A stretch of DNA of 64,000 bases from Thalassia testudinum (taxonomy: Eukaryota > Streptophyta > Magnoliopsida > Alismatales > Hydrocharitaceae): positions 158,150,501-158,214,500 of the forward strand of contig JAZHRO010000063.1 of assembly GCA_037157565.1 (NCBI GenBank). The letters are read 5' to 3'. The translations under genes were made by a program, and so were the position numbers. Within the stretch, counting starts at the first letter, position 1. Each line of letters starts with the position of its first letter. A model generated the notes under the pieces. It made no database searches. It had not been told where the DNA came from and was given only the letters and a program-made list of their open reading frames with translations. Shown here piece by piece: positions 24,759-37,229 of this stretch.

Positions 24759-27463
24759 TGTTGATGTGAGAGTTCATCGATTTATGAGATGCACATCATA
24801 GTATAGTCGAAAAAACAGCTTTACAACATTTAAATTTATAGAGATTGCTCAAAAATAATGTGAGTCCAAGGTCATTCGCAGGGTGCAAATTGGCAGTTTT
24901 AATCCCTAATCACAATTACGAGAGAAAATCTACAAATATATTCAAAATGATGCTTAATGTATATATCAAAATAATATAACAATAAACCAAAAATGAGAGT
25001 GCAAAAGGATGGGGTTAAAATGTTGATTTGAGTCACAAAATTAACCCTAATGTTTAAGCTCTGTAATCACTTAAATATTTGAATAGTAACCACAATCAAA
25101 TATTCTAAATATCCACTATAGTATCAGAACAGAACCAGCGCAAGCACAAGGCTCAGACGTCGGGAAAGGCACACAAATGCCTTATCTTCAGGTCTCAGTA
25201 AGAGCTAAGGCATAGCTGCAATAGAGACGCAAGGGTCTTGTAAAGGCATAAGGACCTCTCAGGTCCAAAGGCACAAGAGAAGCACACCAACACAGATGCC
25301 CTTCTTCAGATCTCAACTAAGTGTTGAGAGAGGAGAGGGAGGGCATGAATCCCGAGGGCATGAATCCTAAGGCCACAGTGCAAAACCCTCCCCTCTCCTC
25401 AAATTCTTTTCTCTTCAGAACAGATTGGATTCGAGTAATCAAACCCAATGCTCAGACCTGCCGACGTGCATGGCAGGTGAGGGCATGTGAAAGGGCATGT
25501 ATAGCGTGTGTGTTGGGGCATGTGAGAGACCTCACCCTTTTTCTCTTGGAGGCAATAAGCCAAAAGCACGAAATAATTTAAGTGCGGTCACGCTTTTGTC
25601 CCACACAATGTGCTACTAAGTGAGAGCACTTCTCATGCTTCCTTCGCAAGCAGTAACTGAATGGCGTAAGGAATTGACATAGTAGCTAATGCATGCTGCT
25701 TCGATTGTGAACTTGGAAGACTTCTAAACCTGAGGCATCTTCAATTGCAAGCCGCAGTAGGTTGAGTGAGGGTCAGAGACAGACGGTCAGTGATGGAGAA
25801 GATTAAGGCGGCAATAGTGCTCTGATGAAGGCACCTGCACAGGAATACAAGATATTATAAGCCTAAGTTAAAAAGCTCAGGGTGATTGCTGGAGCACGGT
25901 GAGTGAACTGACAGTCGTGGGTGCTGTGAGGATGTGTGTGTGAGTGGCAATGTTGTAGAGGGTGGACGGAAGTGTGTGTGTTCGGTAGAGGTGTGGAGGG
26001 GTTGGAACCCCAGATAGGTAGAGGGCTTTTATTCGATGGAGCACAACGTAGCTTTTGTGAGTGTTGGCAATGAGTTACGTGATGTGTGGTGACCAGGCAA
26101 ACTCATTGGAGTTCCACCGGCTGTGGGGAAGATGAAGGTGGTGCGGGAAATGGTGTGGATGAAAGTGAAGCTAAGGTTGATGAAAGTGAGGTGGAGAAGC
26201 AGAGGAGGAGATTAGAGGGAATAGAGAGTAGAAATACCGAAGGAAAGGCGCTGGCATTGGCAGGCCAGCGTAGTGGAAGATTGAGTCTGGTGGAGTGTCG
26301 GTGACGAAGTAGAGGTGGAGGGTGGCCGAACTTTGGCTGGTTGCGGTCGTGAGGAAGAGAGGAAGCCAAAAAGCCATCTAATTTAATGGTTTGATGGATG
26401 GAGGAGGAAGACGAAGGAGGGTCGCCCAAGCTGAGTTGCAGAGCTGGCTAGAGGAGGATAAGAGGGGGTTTCTCTGGTCAGACTAGGCTCAGGAGGACGG
26501 TCTGGCGAATGGGGTCCTTTTAAAGGACCAAGGACGAGCTCCAAGCTTAGGCAGGAGCTTGAGTAGCTCAAAATTTTAGGGAAAAGAATCCCTATAATTC
26601 TTGAGTTTGATCGAGCTCAAGATCTTGATTTAGAGGTCGAGCTATTGTCTGGTAGATCAGGAAGCTTCTTGTGGATCTTCCCTCCATGTTTAGAGGTGAT
26701 TGGATCTGATTTGACGGAGAGAACCTCCCTCAATCTTCACTGTAGATGTGTTCCCACCGCCAATGGAGGTAGGGACCAAATTGAAGAAAATGATGAGAAG
26801 TTAGGGGCCCTTTTGCAAATAATTCAAAACCTGAAGTGGTGAATGTGAGAAAGAGATTTAAAGGGCTAAATTGTAAACTAGGTCAAGATGGACTCTGATT
26901 GGGCCCAAATTTTGGTACCAACTTAAATTACACCCAAGGAATATAATAGTAAAGTTGGATTTGAGTTTTGATCATGTTTGATTGGGCAATTTTCACAAAA
27001 GCCTAAATTAGGGCAAAATTCTATTTGAGACTCTATTTTAGGTCAAAATGGGTTCAGATGGTCAAACCAAATGTACTAAACCTCTTGGAATATTTTTCTA
27101 TGAATATTATGAGATTTGGATGAATTTTATCTTTTCCAGAACCTCTTTAATTTAAGCGGGTCTGAAATTATGATTTTATGTGTTGTTGCGTTTCTTGAAA
27201 TGCATAAAACCCCATTTCTATCTGTGTGGATCCCCTTTTTGGACTTTAATGCTCATTTGACCTTTAGTTAACACCTGGCAAACCTTGTGGTTAATCTGTG
27301 TTCATGACGTGCTATTAAAATTACAAAATTAACCCTAATTTTTCGTTCTTCTCTCAAATTAGAATATTACGGGATTATGACCTCTAGATGATTATGTAGG
27401 AGCTTTAATCAGTCAAATCTGACTAAATTTGGATAGTTATGGCCTATGATGGTGTTCCTATCA
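24759..27463 (-). repeat. Left (3') LTR of element B
   Basis: About 2,705 bp, from TGTTGATG to CCTATCA. It ends with a hairpin TGATGGtgttccTATCA (27447-27463), one arm mutated relative to the right LTR. Frames at 25321-25581, 26086-26429 and 26645-26842 recur in the right LTR and are not genes. A TATA-like TTTTAAAGG lies near 26516-26527. Confidence 0.88.
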
Positions 27464-27499
27464 TACCCCATGCCTAGCTTTTACTAGTCCCTAGCAAAA
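27464..27499 (-). promoter_or_regulatory. PPT and pre-PPT hairpin of element B
   Basis: The minus strand reads TTTTGCTAGGGACTAGTAAA (27499-27480), then GCTAGGCATGGGGTA against the LTR edge. The hairpin stem has one mismatch. Confidence 0.8.
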
Positions 27500-27923
27500 T
27501 TCTATGGATCAAACCATGTCTCTAAGTCGGATGAAACCGTCAGGATGCCCTACTAAGTCGCATCTCTAGAAATCATATCAAAATTCCAATAATAGGCCTA
27601 GAGGTACTCAAGTACCAACCAAGATCCAGACCTGACCAGCTTCAACCTAAGTTTGCCGCGAAGGTTTCTAAGGCCCACAAAAATTGCCAGAGGTTCGTTG
27701 ACCCCAGCGGTTAAAGCACCCATGCATAGACGTATTGTGCCTAGGTTCAGTTTGCGAGTGCATTTGGATAAGAGGGAGATAAGGAAGGATATTTCATTTT
27801 GAGAGTTTTCTCACTTTTTAGTTTTAGATTTCCTTAAATCTAGCCTCGAATTAGTCCTAAATACGGTATGTATCAGATTTCTTGTCCCCCCATCAATCCT
27901 CGAAGGGTCCCTGGTAATCGATC

Positions 27924-28055
27924 CTTCGGGATAGCACCACCCATGGCAACCCCTAGAATCCTGGCTTTCGACACTTCGAGATAGTGCCTCCCATGGTGTT
28001 CTGTAGATAAATTCAGACCCTAGCAATCAACATTTCAGGATAATCCCACCCATGG
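27924..28055 (-). repeat. Threefold ~55-nt non-coding repeat, element B
   Basis: Three units on the plus strand share cttcgRgatagYRccRcccatgg: 27924-27946, 27975-27996 and 28032-28055. Units of the same kind occur in C (three), E (three) and G (two) at the same place, between the PPT and the GGACATTG box. Confidence 0.75.
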
Positions 28056-29014
28056 CACCTGAACCAGCACAAGCTGCTTACATGCCCCCGATAGGAAATT
28101 TGGATATCCTAGTTGACAAGCACCAAGGAGACGATTTGTTAATACACATCTTCAAGGGGAATTTTCCACCTCTCCATGTTGGGAACTCATCCATTCAACT
28201 TGTGTCTTCAAGCTGCTCCTAAGCTAAATTTTCAGGATAATTTTTGTTAGAACAAAACACTTTTGGCATGATTTCTTTATTAAGCTCACTGAACTAGACA
28301 AGTGTGTGGATTTGGGTGCTTAGGTTACCAAGTCCCGTAAACTAAAGGGCAAGCAACGAGGCTGAATACTCCTTAAGCCTTAGACTTAATACATCAGCCT
28401 CGCTATTTCTTCGACCTCTTGAGGACTAATTCAGATCTTAACGAATACTTGAGTGTTTAAACCTTGAAAATAGGTCCAAGAGGCCTAAGGTCGATACTCA
28501 TCACTAACCTCCTAAGTTTCAGCCTTTCAGGTCTTAATTCAACATCTGATCCAGCCTACAAGTTAGGTGAGTTCCACACTCAATTACAAGGGACTGTCTC
28601 CTTTTCTTTCTTTTTGATTGCTCCTTTCTTTTTCTTTTCTTTTCTTTCATTTTCTCTCCTCCTCAATTGTCTTCAATTCAGCTCACTTTGATTTCTCCTT
28701 CCTTTGTTTTTCTTTTTGATGAAACCCCTCCATGAAATGATTCTCACATCGTTTTGCACTGTAATACCCCACCATGCCTAAGATTTGCAATGTCCTCATT
28801 GTAAATTAGGTGGGTTCAAGTTCAGTTCAGATCGTACATTAGAACAAGTATCAAATTGGTGGGTGGCGAATTGGTCGGGATGACTGTTGTTGACTATTTC
28901 AAGCTTTGATACAAGTATCAAAGGTGGAGTCGACTGTTCTAATGGACGAACCCTAAAGTGCAATATGATTTTAGCAAAAAGATAAGTTAGAAGGGTCTCG
29001 GGCTTTTCAAAAAT
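28056..29014 (-). other. 3' non-coding region of element B with GGACATTG box
   Basis: No coding. A pyrimidine-rich run on the plus strand (28600-28710; purine-rich on the element strand) borders the box at 28766-28800 (minus strand AATGAGGACATTGCAAATC, then TTAGGCATGGTGGGG). Confidence 0.6.
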
Positions 29015-29056
29015 GATGGGTTACCTCCTGTTAAGCACTAAGTTTAATGCCATTAG
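29015..29056 (-). other. Post-pol conserved motif, element B
   Basis: The plus strand reads gggttacctcctgttaagca, then ctaagtttaatgccattag. It is homologous to the motif in C, G and H, and is kept although B has no pol. Confidence 0.65.
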
Positions 29057-29781
29057 ATGGACGCAAGGAGCTCAAAAGGATATGTCATCTGCCGCATTAT
29101 GATGAGTGATGGGAGAAAATATGTGATCGTGGCGGATGAGAATTAGATGGCCACAAATGAGTATCAAATTATGATGAAGAGTCATTCCAGAAGGTCTATG
29201 ATATGGGTCAAGTCGATTCATTTCTGGGTGGCACTTATGGAGTTTTTATGGAGGAATCACTTGGAAGATGTAGTGATCAAGGGGCTCTGAAGTAAGATTG
29301 TCGTGAGTCCAGGGCCCAACAGAGGTGAATCTGTCAGCATAGCCTAGATGTGTGATTCATCTCATGCAATGTGACCTAATGGATCATTATCCAATGAGTC
29401 ACCTTGATTCTTCTCAAATGGGTGCATGATCAATTCCTCAAGAAATTACTCGTATATTGGGTCTTCTAATGAATTTTCTCCATAATTCTCATCCCAATCA
29501 AAAGTGAATGCCTAGAGAGTGATTTTTGGATCATTCAACTCCAAATATGTAAAGGATTCATACTTTGGGTTGTGGTCACTCTCGATATCTACCATGCCCA
29601 ATTCCTAGAGATCCTCAAAACAATCATCAAAATAAAATGCCCCCAGGTCCATGGAATATAACTGTGAATCCCGTCGAATGTCATCTTGTTCGCCAAAATC
29701 CATGTGCATGTCCTCAAGATCAAAGGTGAAAGCCTTCAATACTCTCAATTTGCTAGAATCATGCTCGGCTAAGTCGAGATC
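29057..29781 (-). pseudogene. Acidic linker region of element B, broken
   Basis: This lies between protease and post-pol motif, where RT-integrase is expected. Read on the minus strand it codes, with interruptions, for an Asp/Glu-rich sequence. Phrases ending in AFTFD occur twice (29498-29517 and near 29718-29740), and the first lines up with the phrase at 37806-37825 in C. No domain is recognised. Confidence 0.5.
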
Positions 29782-30484
29782 CTACGTCATGCAAAAAACT
29801 TCCAGTTCTGGTTCTAGGTTTTCTACTACCGAAATGGTCATGAGATCTCGAATCAAACCTATCTGTTCTATTGAGCATTTTCCTTTTCCTTTAGATGACA
29901 CCTCAAAAATATTGATCTCAATTTGCTTATCTCTAGAGGCAATTATCATGTGCCCAGATTCACGATTGATTATGGCTCTTGTATTAGCCAAGAAAGGTCT
30001 CCCCAAAATCAAGGGCATATCTTGTATTTGTTGTGGTGCATCCATGTCAAGAACTAGGAATTAGCTAGGTAGCTGAAATCCTTGACTCTAATTACCACAT
30101 CCTCTACCAGCACAATCGGGGTGATTACGGATCGGTCAACTAATTGTAGAGAAACATCAGTGGGTTTTAGCTGTCCTATCCGTAGTTTCTTAAATAGGGA
30201 AGTCGGGATTAGGTTGACTGAAGCACCAAGGTCCAGTATAGCCCGCTTGAATTTGTACCACTGATCCTGCAGGAGATCAGCGAGGTGCCTGGATCAGATT
30301 TCTTAGAAGGTAGACTACTTTGGATTATAGCACTAATATTTTCATACAGTACCACCTTCCCTTGTGAGGGTTCCTCCACCTCTTTTTTAGATAAGTCAAG
30401 GGAGGTGGAGTTGAGAGTGAGGATATCTAGTAACGAGATAGTGACTTGTGCATTCCTCAATGGTACCGTTATGTTAGATTCCAA
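29782..30484 (-). pseudogene. Aspartic protease of element B, broken
   Basis: It would cut the Gag-Pol polyprotein. The N-terminal half (30484-30209) contains SLPSKKSDPGTSLISCRI; the frame shifts before the catalytic region near 30240. The second half (30045-29782) holds MPLILGRPFLANTRAIIN and the post-protease strand (IEINIF). Two frames and several stops are needed to cover the domain. It is similar to the protease of G. Confidence 0.75.
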
Positions 30485-32491
30485 TAGTCCTCTAGTGTGG
30501 AGGTAGGATAAGATTTGGGATAGGGGAATGGATTGGCTATCATGGGGGATGGGTTTCTATTTCCACCTCTTGGTGGTTCTATCCTCGGCCTTGTTGTGTT
30601 GATCATGGGTCAGGTGAGATTTACGAGATGGGCCTCAGGGCCTGGTCTTATGATCTTTTTACATGCCCACAACATTGATCATAGCATAGTCATGATGCAG
30701 AGGCAGAGGGGAGAGAATTGGGCACTATTGTTGAACAGTAGGATAAGTCATGGAGGCTTGATTCGAATCAACTGAGGTGGATGCCCCAAACACGCAGGTA
30801 TGAGTCGATGGGCCTGGTTGAGTGTAGCATAATTGTCCTTAGATTTGATTCACCACGTGGTTTTGGGTTGACATGTCATTTGGGTTTGGCATAGGCTGGG
30901 AAGGAAGTGCACCAGTCTAGTGAGTCCATGCCATCTGTGTAAGCTGATTTCGAACTTGTGTGATCTCATCTTTGTGCTGCTTCTACATAGCCATATTGGT
31001 CTTCTAGATTTTGCCAGGGCTTGCAGAATCATTCTCATTTGATCTTCCTTGCTCGACCTAGATTGGTAATTCGGATTGGAACTAGGCTGATCAGGCTGAT
31101 ATGGGAGCGGAGCTTGTGGTTAGGGTTGGAATTGAGGTCTTGTGTTTTCATTATTTCCCAACCACGCAAAGTTGGGATGATTGCGCCATCCAAGATTATA
31201 GGTATTGGATAATGGAACATTCTAAATGGCATGGAGCTCCTCTCATGTCTAAGGAACTCTAGAAAAGTCAGAATACAAGGGTTCAGAGTTCCCCCAACTA
31301 GAGTAGGTGGGTCCGAAGTTTCCTCCGAAACCAGGATCAAACAGGGGTGGATACGAGTCCATTCCCTAGTGAGAGTGGTTGTAAAGCTTATGCATAGCCT
31401 CCTTACTTGAGGGCGGTTGCGCATACGTGTTTTGCTGTGCGGTGGTGGCTCTCTGTAGATGTTGAGTCAATTTGTCCACTTTTTTCTCGATGATTGAAAC
31501 CTTATCCAGGCAACTGGCCACCAATTCTAGATTGACGGATGCGGATAGGCCTTAAGTCTCATGTGCCCCTCATGTGTTTGTCAATGCATGGGTGGTCATC
31601 CCAGTCAAACACACTCGTAGATTCATTGTTTATGGAGTTCTCGCACATGTTCTCGAGAATCTCCCAAATTGTATCTTCATGCTGACCCATGATGTTGCCA
31701 CCACAGGTTGCATTGACAAAGAGCCTAATATCCTCATGAAGTCCTTGCCAAAAAGACTAGACTTGTTCCCATTTAGGAACTCCATGATGGGGGCATTTCC
31801 ACATGAGATCCAGAAAGCGGTTCCATGCCTCATGGAGTGGTTCTCCCGCATTCTGCGTGAAGAACGTGATCTGGCACCTCAAAGCATTCGTCTGACCAAC
31901 TGGAAAGAATTTCTTCAGGAATTCAGATTGGAGTTCCTCCCATGTGATGATTGGACGGATCAAAGTCTGATACCAGTGGGTAGCTTTATCCATGAGGGTG
32001 GAGGAGAGCATCTTCATGAGCAAGATGTCAAAATTCTGAACAGGTGGCCCAAAGGTCTAGGCTAGATGTTTTAGCTGCTTGATGTGTTGGAAGGGGTCTT
32101 CAGAGTTCAAGCCATGGAATTTTGGGATAGCATGAATCAGATTCGGCCTGAGTTTAGTATCAGGTCCTCCAGCCAGGATTTGCACCCTAGGTTCGATCGT
32201 CACCATAGAGGGATTGTAATGATCTCACATCTGAGGACACTGCAGTGGGTTCATGAATGCCAAGAATAGATCATTGAGGTGTTGTAGCTGATTCTGGAGA
32301 TTGGGTTCTTCCTCTTTGTGATTCTCCATGGATGTGGATGAAGGAGATCTGGGCTCAGAAGTAGATGAGTCGGAAGAGATGTCAATTTGGTCAATTGGTA
32401 GCACAAACAAGTGTGTCGAGGCTTGGCCTCAACGAGAATGGATTACTAATGGAGGCCTCAAGGGTGGTCATAAGGACATCCTCCCAAACAT
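30485..32491 (-). pseudogene. Gag of element B, broken
   Basis: Gag forms the virus-like particle. The start is the ATG at 32491 (MFGRMSL), in the same place as the Gag start of G at 53749. The Gag core is at 32023-31757 with KATHWYQT, TWEELQSEFLKKFFPVG and KCPHHGVPKWEQV. The C-terminal part (31424-31035 and onward) holds Pro/Asn-rich linker sequence. Stops and at least two frame changes interrupt it. Confidence 0.85.
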
Positions 32492-32524
32492 GCACTATGG
32501 AACCAGATAAGGGACAGAATGTGT

Positions 32525-32745
32525 GATGGACCCAATCGAGGCACCCAAAAAATCTTTGGGTCACTAAGGAGGTTCGAGGAGGATGATACCTCTAGATCAG
32601 AAAGTCACTCACCTGAGAATTACTTGGGCAGCCAAGAAGGGAGAGCCCCATAAAGACCCCTACATGGTAGAACGTTCCCACAGGTTACAGGGTTTCCCCT
32701 ATCCAACCTTCCATGTCACTGAGAATCCAACTAGACCAGAATGAG
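32525..32745 (-). other. Conserved leader block, element B
   Basis: A stretch of about 215 bp just before the Gag start, shared with C (39405-39620) and G (53785-54000). Shared phrases are gaggcaccca, gagaattac, gggcagcca, agacccctaca, ggttacagg, cttgtcact-like and agaccagaatg. Confidence 0.75.
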
Positions 32746-33483
32746 CAAGCTTGACCCTTGAGGCTACCAATTTTATTCCTGAATTTGTGTCTTGAATTTC
32801 ACTTGAACTTTAGAATTGATTGTGATTTGTTACCTAATTTGGAGGTTGGTTAACCAACAAAGTGGGTCAACTTCACCTAACCTATCCTAAAGTTTAGGAT
32901 GATATCGGTAAAGAACCCAAAATCACCCTGAGTGGTTTGCAAATAGGTTATTAAGTCCCAAATTTTAATAATTCAAGTGATTGTTAGGGCCTTCTTTTAG
33001 GGTTTGCTTGATTATGTCAATTCAACCAAGGCTTAGGTGACATGTTGCAGTAAATCAATTTTCTTTTAAATCAAGCAAGTGTGTTTTCCTGAAACCCTAA
33101 AATGGAAACCCTAATTTGGCTTTATTTTCCAGGTCCCTCTTTTTCCAAAGTTGGCACCTAGGCTCAATCAAGAAGGTGAATAGCCATAGGCACCTTAAGT
33201 CCCTAGTAGGTACAGATATCTAGATGGGGATTTCTAAGCAAATCAAATCAGGGAACTCAAATGATTAATTCTATGAAATAATATGAGCTAATCCTAATTG
33301 ATTCGTGATTTTAGTTCCTTCTAGAAACGAGGGGCTTAAGAAGAAGGAAATGAAGTTACTTGCCCTTGCAGTGGCTATTGTGAAGCTGATCTTCTCTTGT
33401 GTACCTCACAAAATCACAACAGATCAAATAAAGCAAGTTAGTATCAAATTAGAATTATAATCAGTGAATGAAATGCGCATTGC
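32746..33483 (-). other. Leader of element B, PBS-proximal part
   Basis: Non-coding, A/T-rich. It contains an inverted-repeat segment near 32850-32885 (ggttggttaaccaac, gggtcaac) that has counterparts in C and G. A splice-donor-like GAGGTACAC on the minus strand lies near 33400-33410. Confidence 0.5.
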
Positions 33484-33501
33484 TCCCTGACAACGGTGCC
33501 A
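33484..33501 (-). promoter_or_regulatory. Primer binding site, element B
   Basis: The minus strand reads TGGCACCGTTGTCAGGGA, three transitions from the site of G, 3 bp from the LTR. Confidence 0.88.
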
Positions 33502-33504
33502 AAA

Positions 33505-36162
33505 TGTTGATGCACGAGTTTGTCGATTTATGAAATGCGAGTCGTAGTATAGTTGACAAAACAGCTTTACAACATTTAAATTTATAGAGAGTGCTCGAAA
33601 ACAATGTGAGTCTGAGGTCATTCATAGGGAGCAAATTGGCAATTTTAATCACTAATCACAATTATGAGAGAAAATATGCAAATATATTCAAAATGATGCT
33701 CAATGTATATATCAAAATAATATAGCAATAGACTATAAATGAGAGTGCAAAAGGGTGGTGTTAAAATGGTGATTTGAATCACCAAATTAACCCTAATGTT
33801 TAATCTTTATAATCACTTAAATATTTGAATAGTAGCTGCAATCAAATATTCCAAATATCCACTGTAGTATCAGAACAGAACTAGCACAAGCACAAGGCTC
33901 AAACGTTGGGAAAGGCACACAAGTGCCTTATCTTCATGCCTTAGCAAGAGCTAAGGCACAGCTACAATAGAGATGTAAGGGTCTCATAAAGGCATAAGGA
34001 CCTCTTAGGTGCAAATGCACATGGGTAGCACACCCACACAGATGCCCTTCTTTAGATCTCAGCTAAGTGTCAAGAGAGGAGAGGGAGGGCACGAATCCTA
34101 GGGCCATAGTGCAAAACCCTGCCCCCTCCTCAAATTCTTTTCCATTCTTAATAGATCAGATCTGGGTAATCAAACTCAATGCCCAGACCTACTGGCGTGC
34201 ATGGTGGGCGAGGACGTGTATAGCACATGCGTTGGGGCATGTGAGGGGCCTCACTCCTGTGCTCTTGGAGGAGATAAGACAAGATCGCGAAAATAATTTC
34301 AGCATGGTTGAACTTTTGTCCCACATGATGTCGAACAAAGTGAGAGCGCTTCTCCATGTGCTTCCTTCACAAGTAGCAGCTAAATGGTGCAAGGAATTAA
34401 GGTAGTAGCTAACACCTGTTGCTTCGATTATGAACCTGGAAGAGTTCTAAACCTGAAGTTGCTTCGATTACAGGCCACAACAGGTTGAGTGAGGCTGGAG
34501 ACGGGCGGTCAGTGACGAAGAAGATGAGGGTAACGACGGTGCTCCAGTGAAGGTACCTACATAGGAATACGAGCTATAAGCCAAACTTAAAAAGCTCAGA
34601 GTGATCGCCGGAGCACGATGAGAAAAGTGGTGGTCGTGGCATGCTGTGAGGTTGTATGTGAGTGAGTGGCGACGTCGGAGAGGGTGAATGGAAGCATGTG
34701 TGTTCGATAGAGGTGTGGACGGGTTGGAAATCCAAATAGGTAGAAGGCTTTTATTCTAGGGAGCATGGTAGAGCTTTTGGGAGTGTTGGCGATGAGTTAC
34801 ATGACGTGTGGGGACCAGGCAAACTTGCCGGAGTTCTACCGACCGTGCAGAAGATGAAGGTGGAGCAGAAGGTGGTGCAGGTGAAAGTGAAGCTAAGGTG
34901 GATGAAAGTGGAGAAGTAGAGGAGGAGATTAAAGTGAATTGAGAGTATAAATAGGGAAGGATAGGCGTTGGCATTAGCAGGCTGGCGTCAAGGAAGATGA
35001 AGGAGTCCGATGGAGTGTCAGCAACGAAGAAAAGGTGGAGGGCAATCGAACGTTGGATGGTTGCGATCGCAAGGAAGAGAGGAAGTCAGAGAGCCGACCA
35101 ATTTGATAGTTGGATGGCTGAAGGAAGAAGACAGAGGAGGTCACCGGAGTCGAGTTGCTGAGCTAGCTGGAGGAGAAGAGGAGGTTTTTCCAGTTCAGAC
35201 TAGGCTCAGGGGATGGTCTGGAAAATGGGGTCCTTTTAAAGGGCCAAGGACGAGCACCAAGCTTGGGAAGGAGCTTGAATAGCTCAAAATTTCATGGAAA
35301 AGAATCCCTAGAAATCTTAAGTTCGCTTGAGCTCAAGAGCTTTATTTAGAGTTTGAGATATGGTCTGGCAGATCAGGAAACTTTTCATGGATCTTCCCTC
35401 CAAGTTTGGATCTGATTTAAGGGAGAAAACTTCCCTCGATCTTCACTATGGATGAGTTCCCACCACCAATGGTGGAAGGGACCAAAGTAAACAAAATAAT
35501 GAGAAGTTAGGGGCCCTTTTGCAAATAATTCAAAACTTGAGGGGGTGGATGTGAGAAATAGAGTTTTAAAGGGCTAAATTGCAAATTAGGTCAAGATGGA
35601 CTCTAATTGGGCCCAAATTTTGGTACCAACCTAATTTGCACCCAAGAAATATAATGAAGTTAGATTTGAGTTTTGATTATGTTTGATTGGGCAATCTTCA
35701 CAAAAGCCTAAATTAGGGCAAAATTTCGTTTGACTGTTTTAGGTCAAAATGGGTTCAAATGGTCAAACCAAGGGTACCAAATCTCTTGGAATATTTTTAT
35801 GTGAATTTTAAGAGGTTTAGATAAGTTTTATCCTGACCAAAACCTCTTTAATTTAAGTGGGTCTGAAATTAGGGTTTTGTGTTGTTGCGTTTCTTGAAAT
35901 GAGTGAAACCCCATTTCTGTCTCTATGAACCCACTCTTTGGACTTTAATGTTCATTTGACCCTTACTTAACCCATAAAAAACCTCATAGTTAATCTATGT
36001 TCATGATGTGCTGTTAAAATTATAGAATTAACCCTGATTTCCCATTCTTCTCTCAAATCAGATTATTATGGGATTACGACCTCCAAATGATTTTGTAGGA
36101 GCTTTAATCAGTCAAATTTGACTAAATGTGGCTAGTTACATCCTATGATGGTGTTCCCATCA
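33505..36162 (-). repeat. Right (5') LTR of element B
   Basis: About 2,658 bp, matching 24759-27463. It ends with an intact hairpin TGATGGtgttcCCATCA (36146-36162). The U5 side carries gggagcaa (33627-33634), complementary to ttgctccc next to the primer site (33480-33487). Confidence 0.88.
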
Positions 36163-37188
36163 CTGCCCATGGCATTCTGTAGCTAAATTCTAGCCTTGGT
36201 GATCAACATTTCGAGATAATTTCGCCCATGGCACCTGAACCAGCACAAGGTGCTGACATGCCCCTAGTAGAATCTTTAGGTATCCTAAGAGACAAGCACC
36301 ATGGAGATGATATGTTAATATGCATCTTTGAGGGGAATATTCCACCTCTCTTCACCGGGAACTCATTTAATCAACTTGTGTTTTCGAGCAGCTCATAATC
36401 TAGATCTTCGAGATGACTTTTCATAATAGAACAATTTTGGCATGATTTACTTATTAAGCACACTGAACTAGACTAGTGCGTGGATTTTTGGTGCTTAGGT
36501 TACCAAGTCCTGCAAATCAAAGGGCAGGCAATGGGGCTGAATAATCCCTAATCCTTAGACCTACTACATCAGTTTTACACTTTCCTTACCCTCTTAAGGA
36601 CTAATCCAGATCTTAATGAATATGTGAGTGTTTAAGCCTTAAAACAAGCTCAAGAGGCCTAAGATCAATACTCTTACTAATCTCCTTGTCTCTAGCATTT
36701 CAAGACTTAATCTTTCTTTTGATTTGGTCTAGAACTTAAGTAAATCTCATAATCAATTGCTATGACTATCATTTTTTTCAATTAACTCCTTTTTGACATT
36801 TTATATTTCTTCCTCTTTTCCTCATCAAGAAAGATTTTCAATCATTTCTTCAAAATTTTCCTCCCCTTTCTCCATTTTTTTTCATATGTAATTTTTTGTG
36901 AAAACCCCTCAATGAATTGAAATTCCATTTGTGTTTTGCACTTTAACACCCCTGCATGCTTAAGTTTTGTAATGTCCTCATTGTAAATCGGGTGGGTACA
37001 ATTCAGCTTGGTTGAAGGTTTAGAACAGGGTCAGAGGGTGGGTGAACGGGTCGGAATGACTATTGCGAATAATTTCAAGCTTTGATACAAGTACCAAAGG
37101 TGAAGTCAGTTGTTCTAAAGTTGAACACTCAAGTGCAGTAGGAGTGTAGCTCAAAAGGATGATCAAAAGGGTCTTAGGTTTTTGGAAT
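36163..37188 (-). other. Element C, 3' non-coding region after B
   Basis: It resumes the second repeat unit cut by B, then holds unit three (36209-36231). A pyrimidine-rich run on the plus strand (36770-36905) precedes the GGACATTG/CATG box at 36947-36983. No gene. Confidence 0.65.
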
Positions 37189-37229
37189 GACGGGTTGCCT
37201 CCCATTAAGCGCTAAATTCAATGCCTTCA
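37189..37229 (-). other. Post-pol conserved motif, element C
   Basis: The plus strand reads gggttgcctcccattaagcg, then ctaaattcaatgcc. It is the same motif as in B, G and H, with the palindromic core AAGCGCT. Confidence 0.7.

Larger units (their letters stand above)
24759..36162 (-). mobile_element. Element B: gag-protease LTR retrotransposon without RT-integrase
   Basis: Complete from LTR to LTR: left LTR 24759-27463, right LTR 33505-36162, primer site 33484-33501, and PPT at the inner edge of the left LTR. The target duplication is ttgcc (24754-24758) / ctgcc (36163-36167), one change. Gag and protease resemble those of G, but no RT, RNase H or integrase is present; an acidic linker takes their place. 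The LTRs differ at roughly one base in five near their starts and less elsewhere, so the insertion is old. It lies inside the repeat array of element C. Confidence 0.88.

Noticed and set aside
27811..28026. Short frame over the threefold repeat as a protein
   Set aside because: Corresponding regions in C, E and G are not open in the same frame; similarity is at the DNA level.
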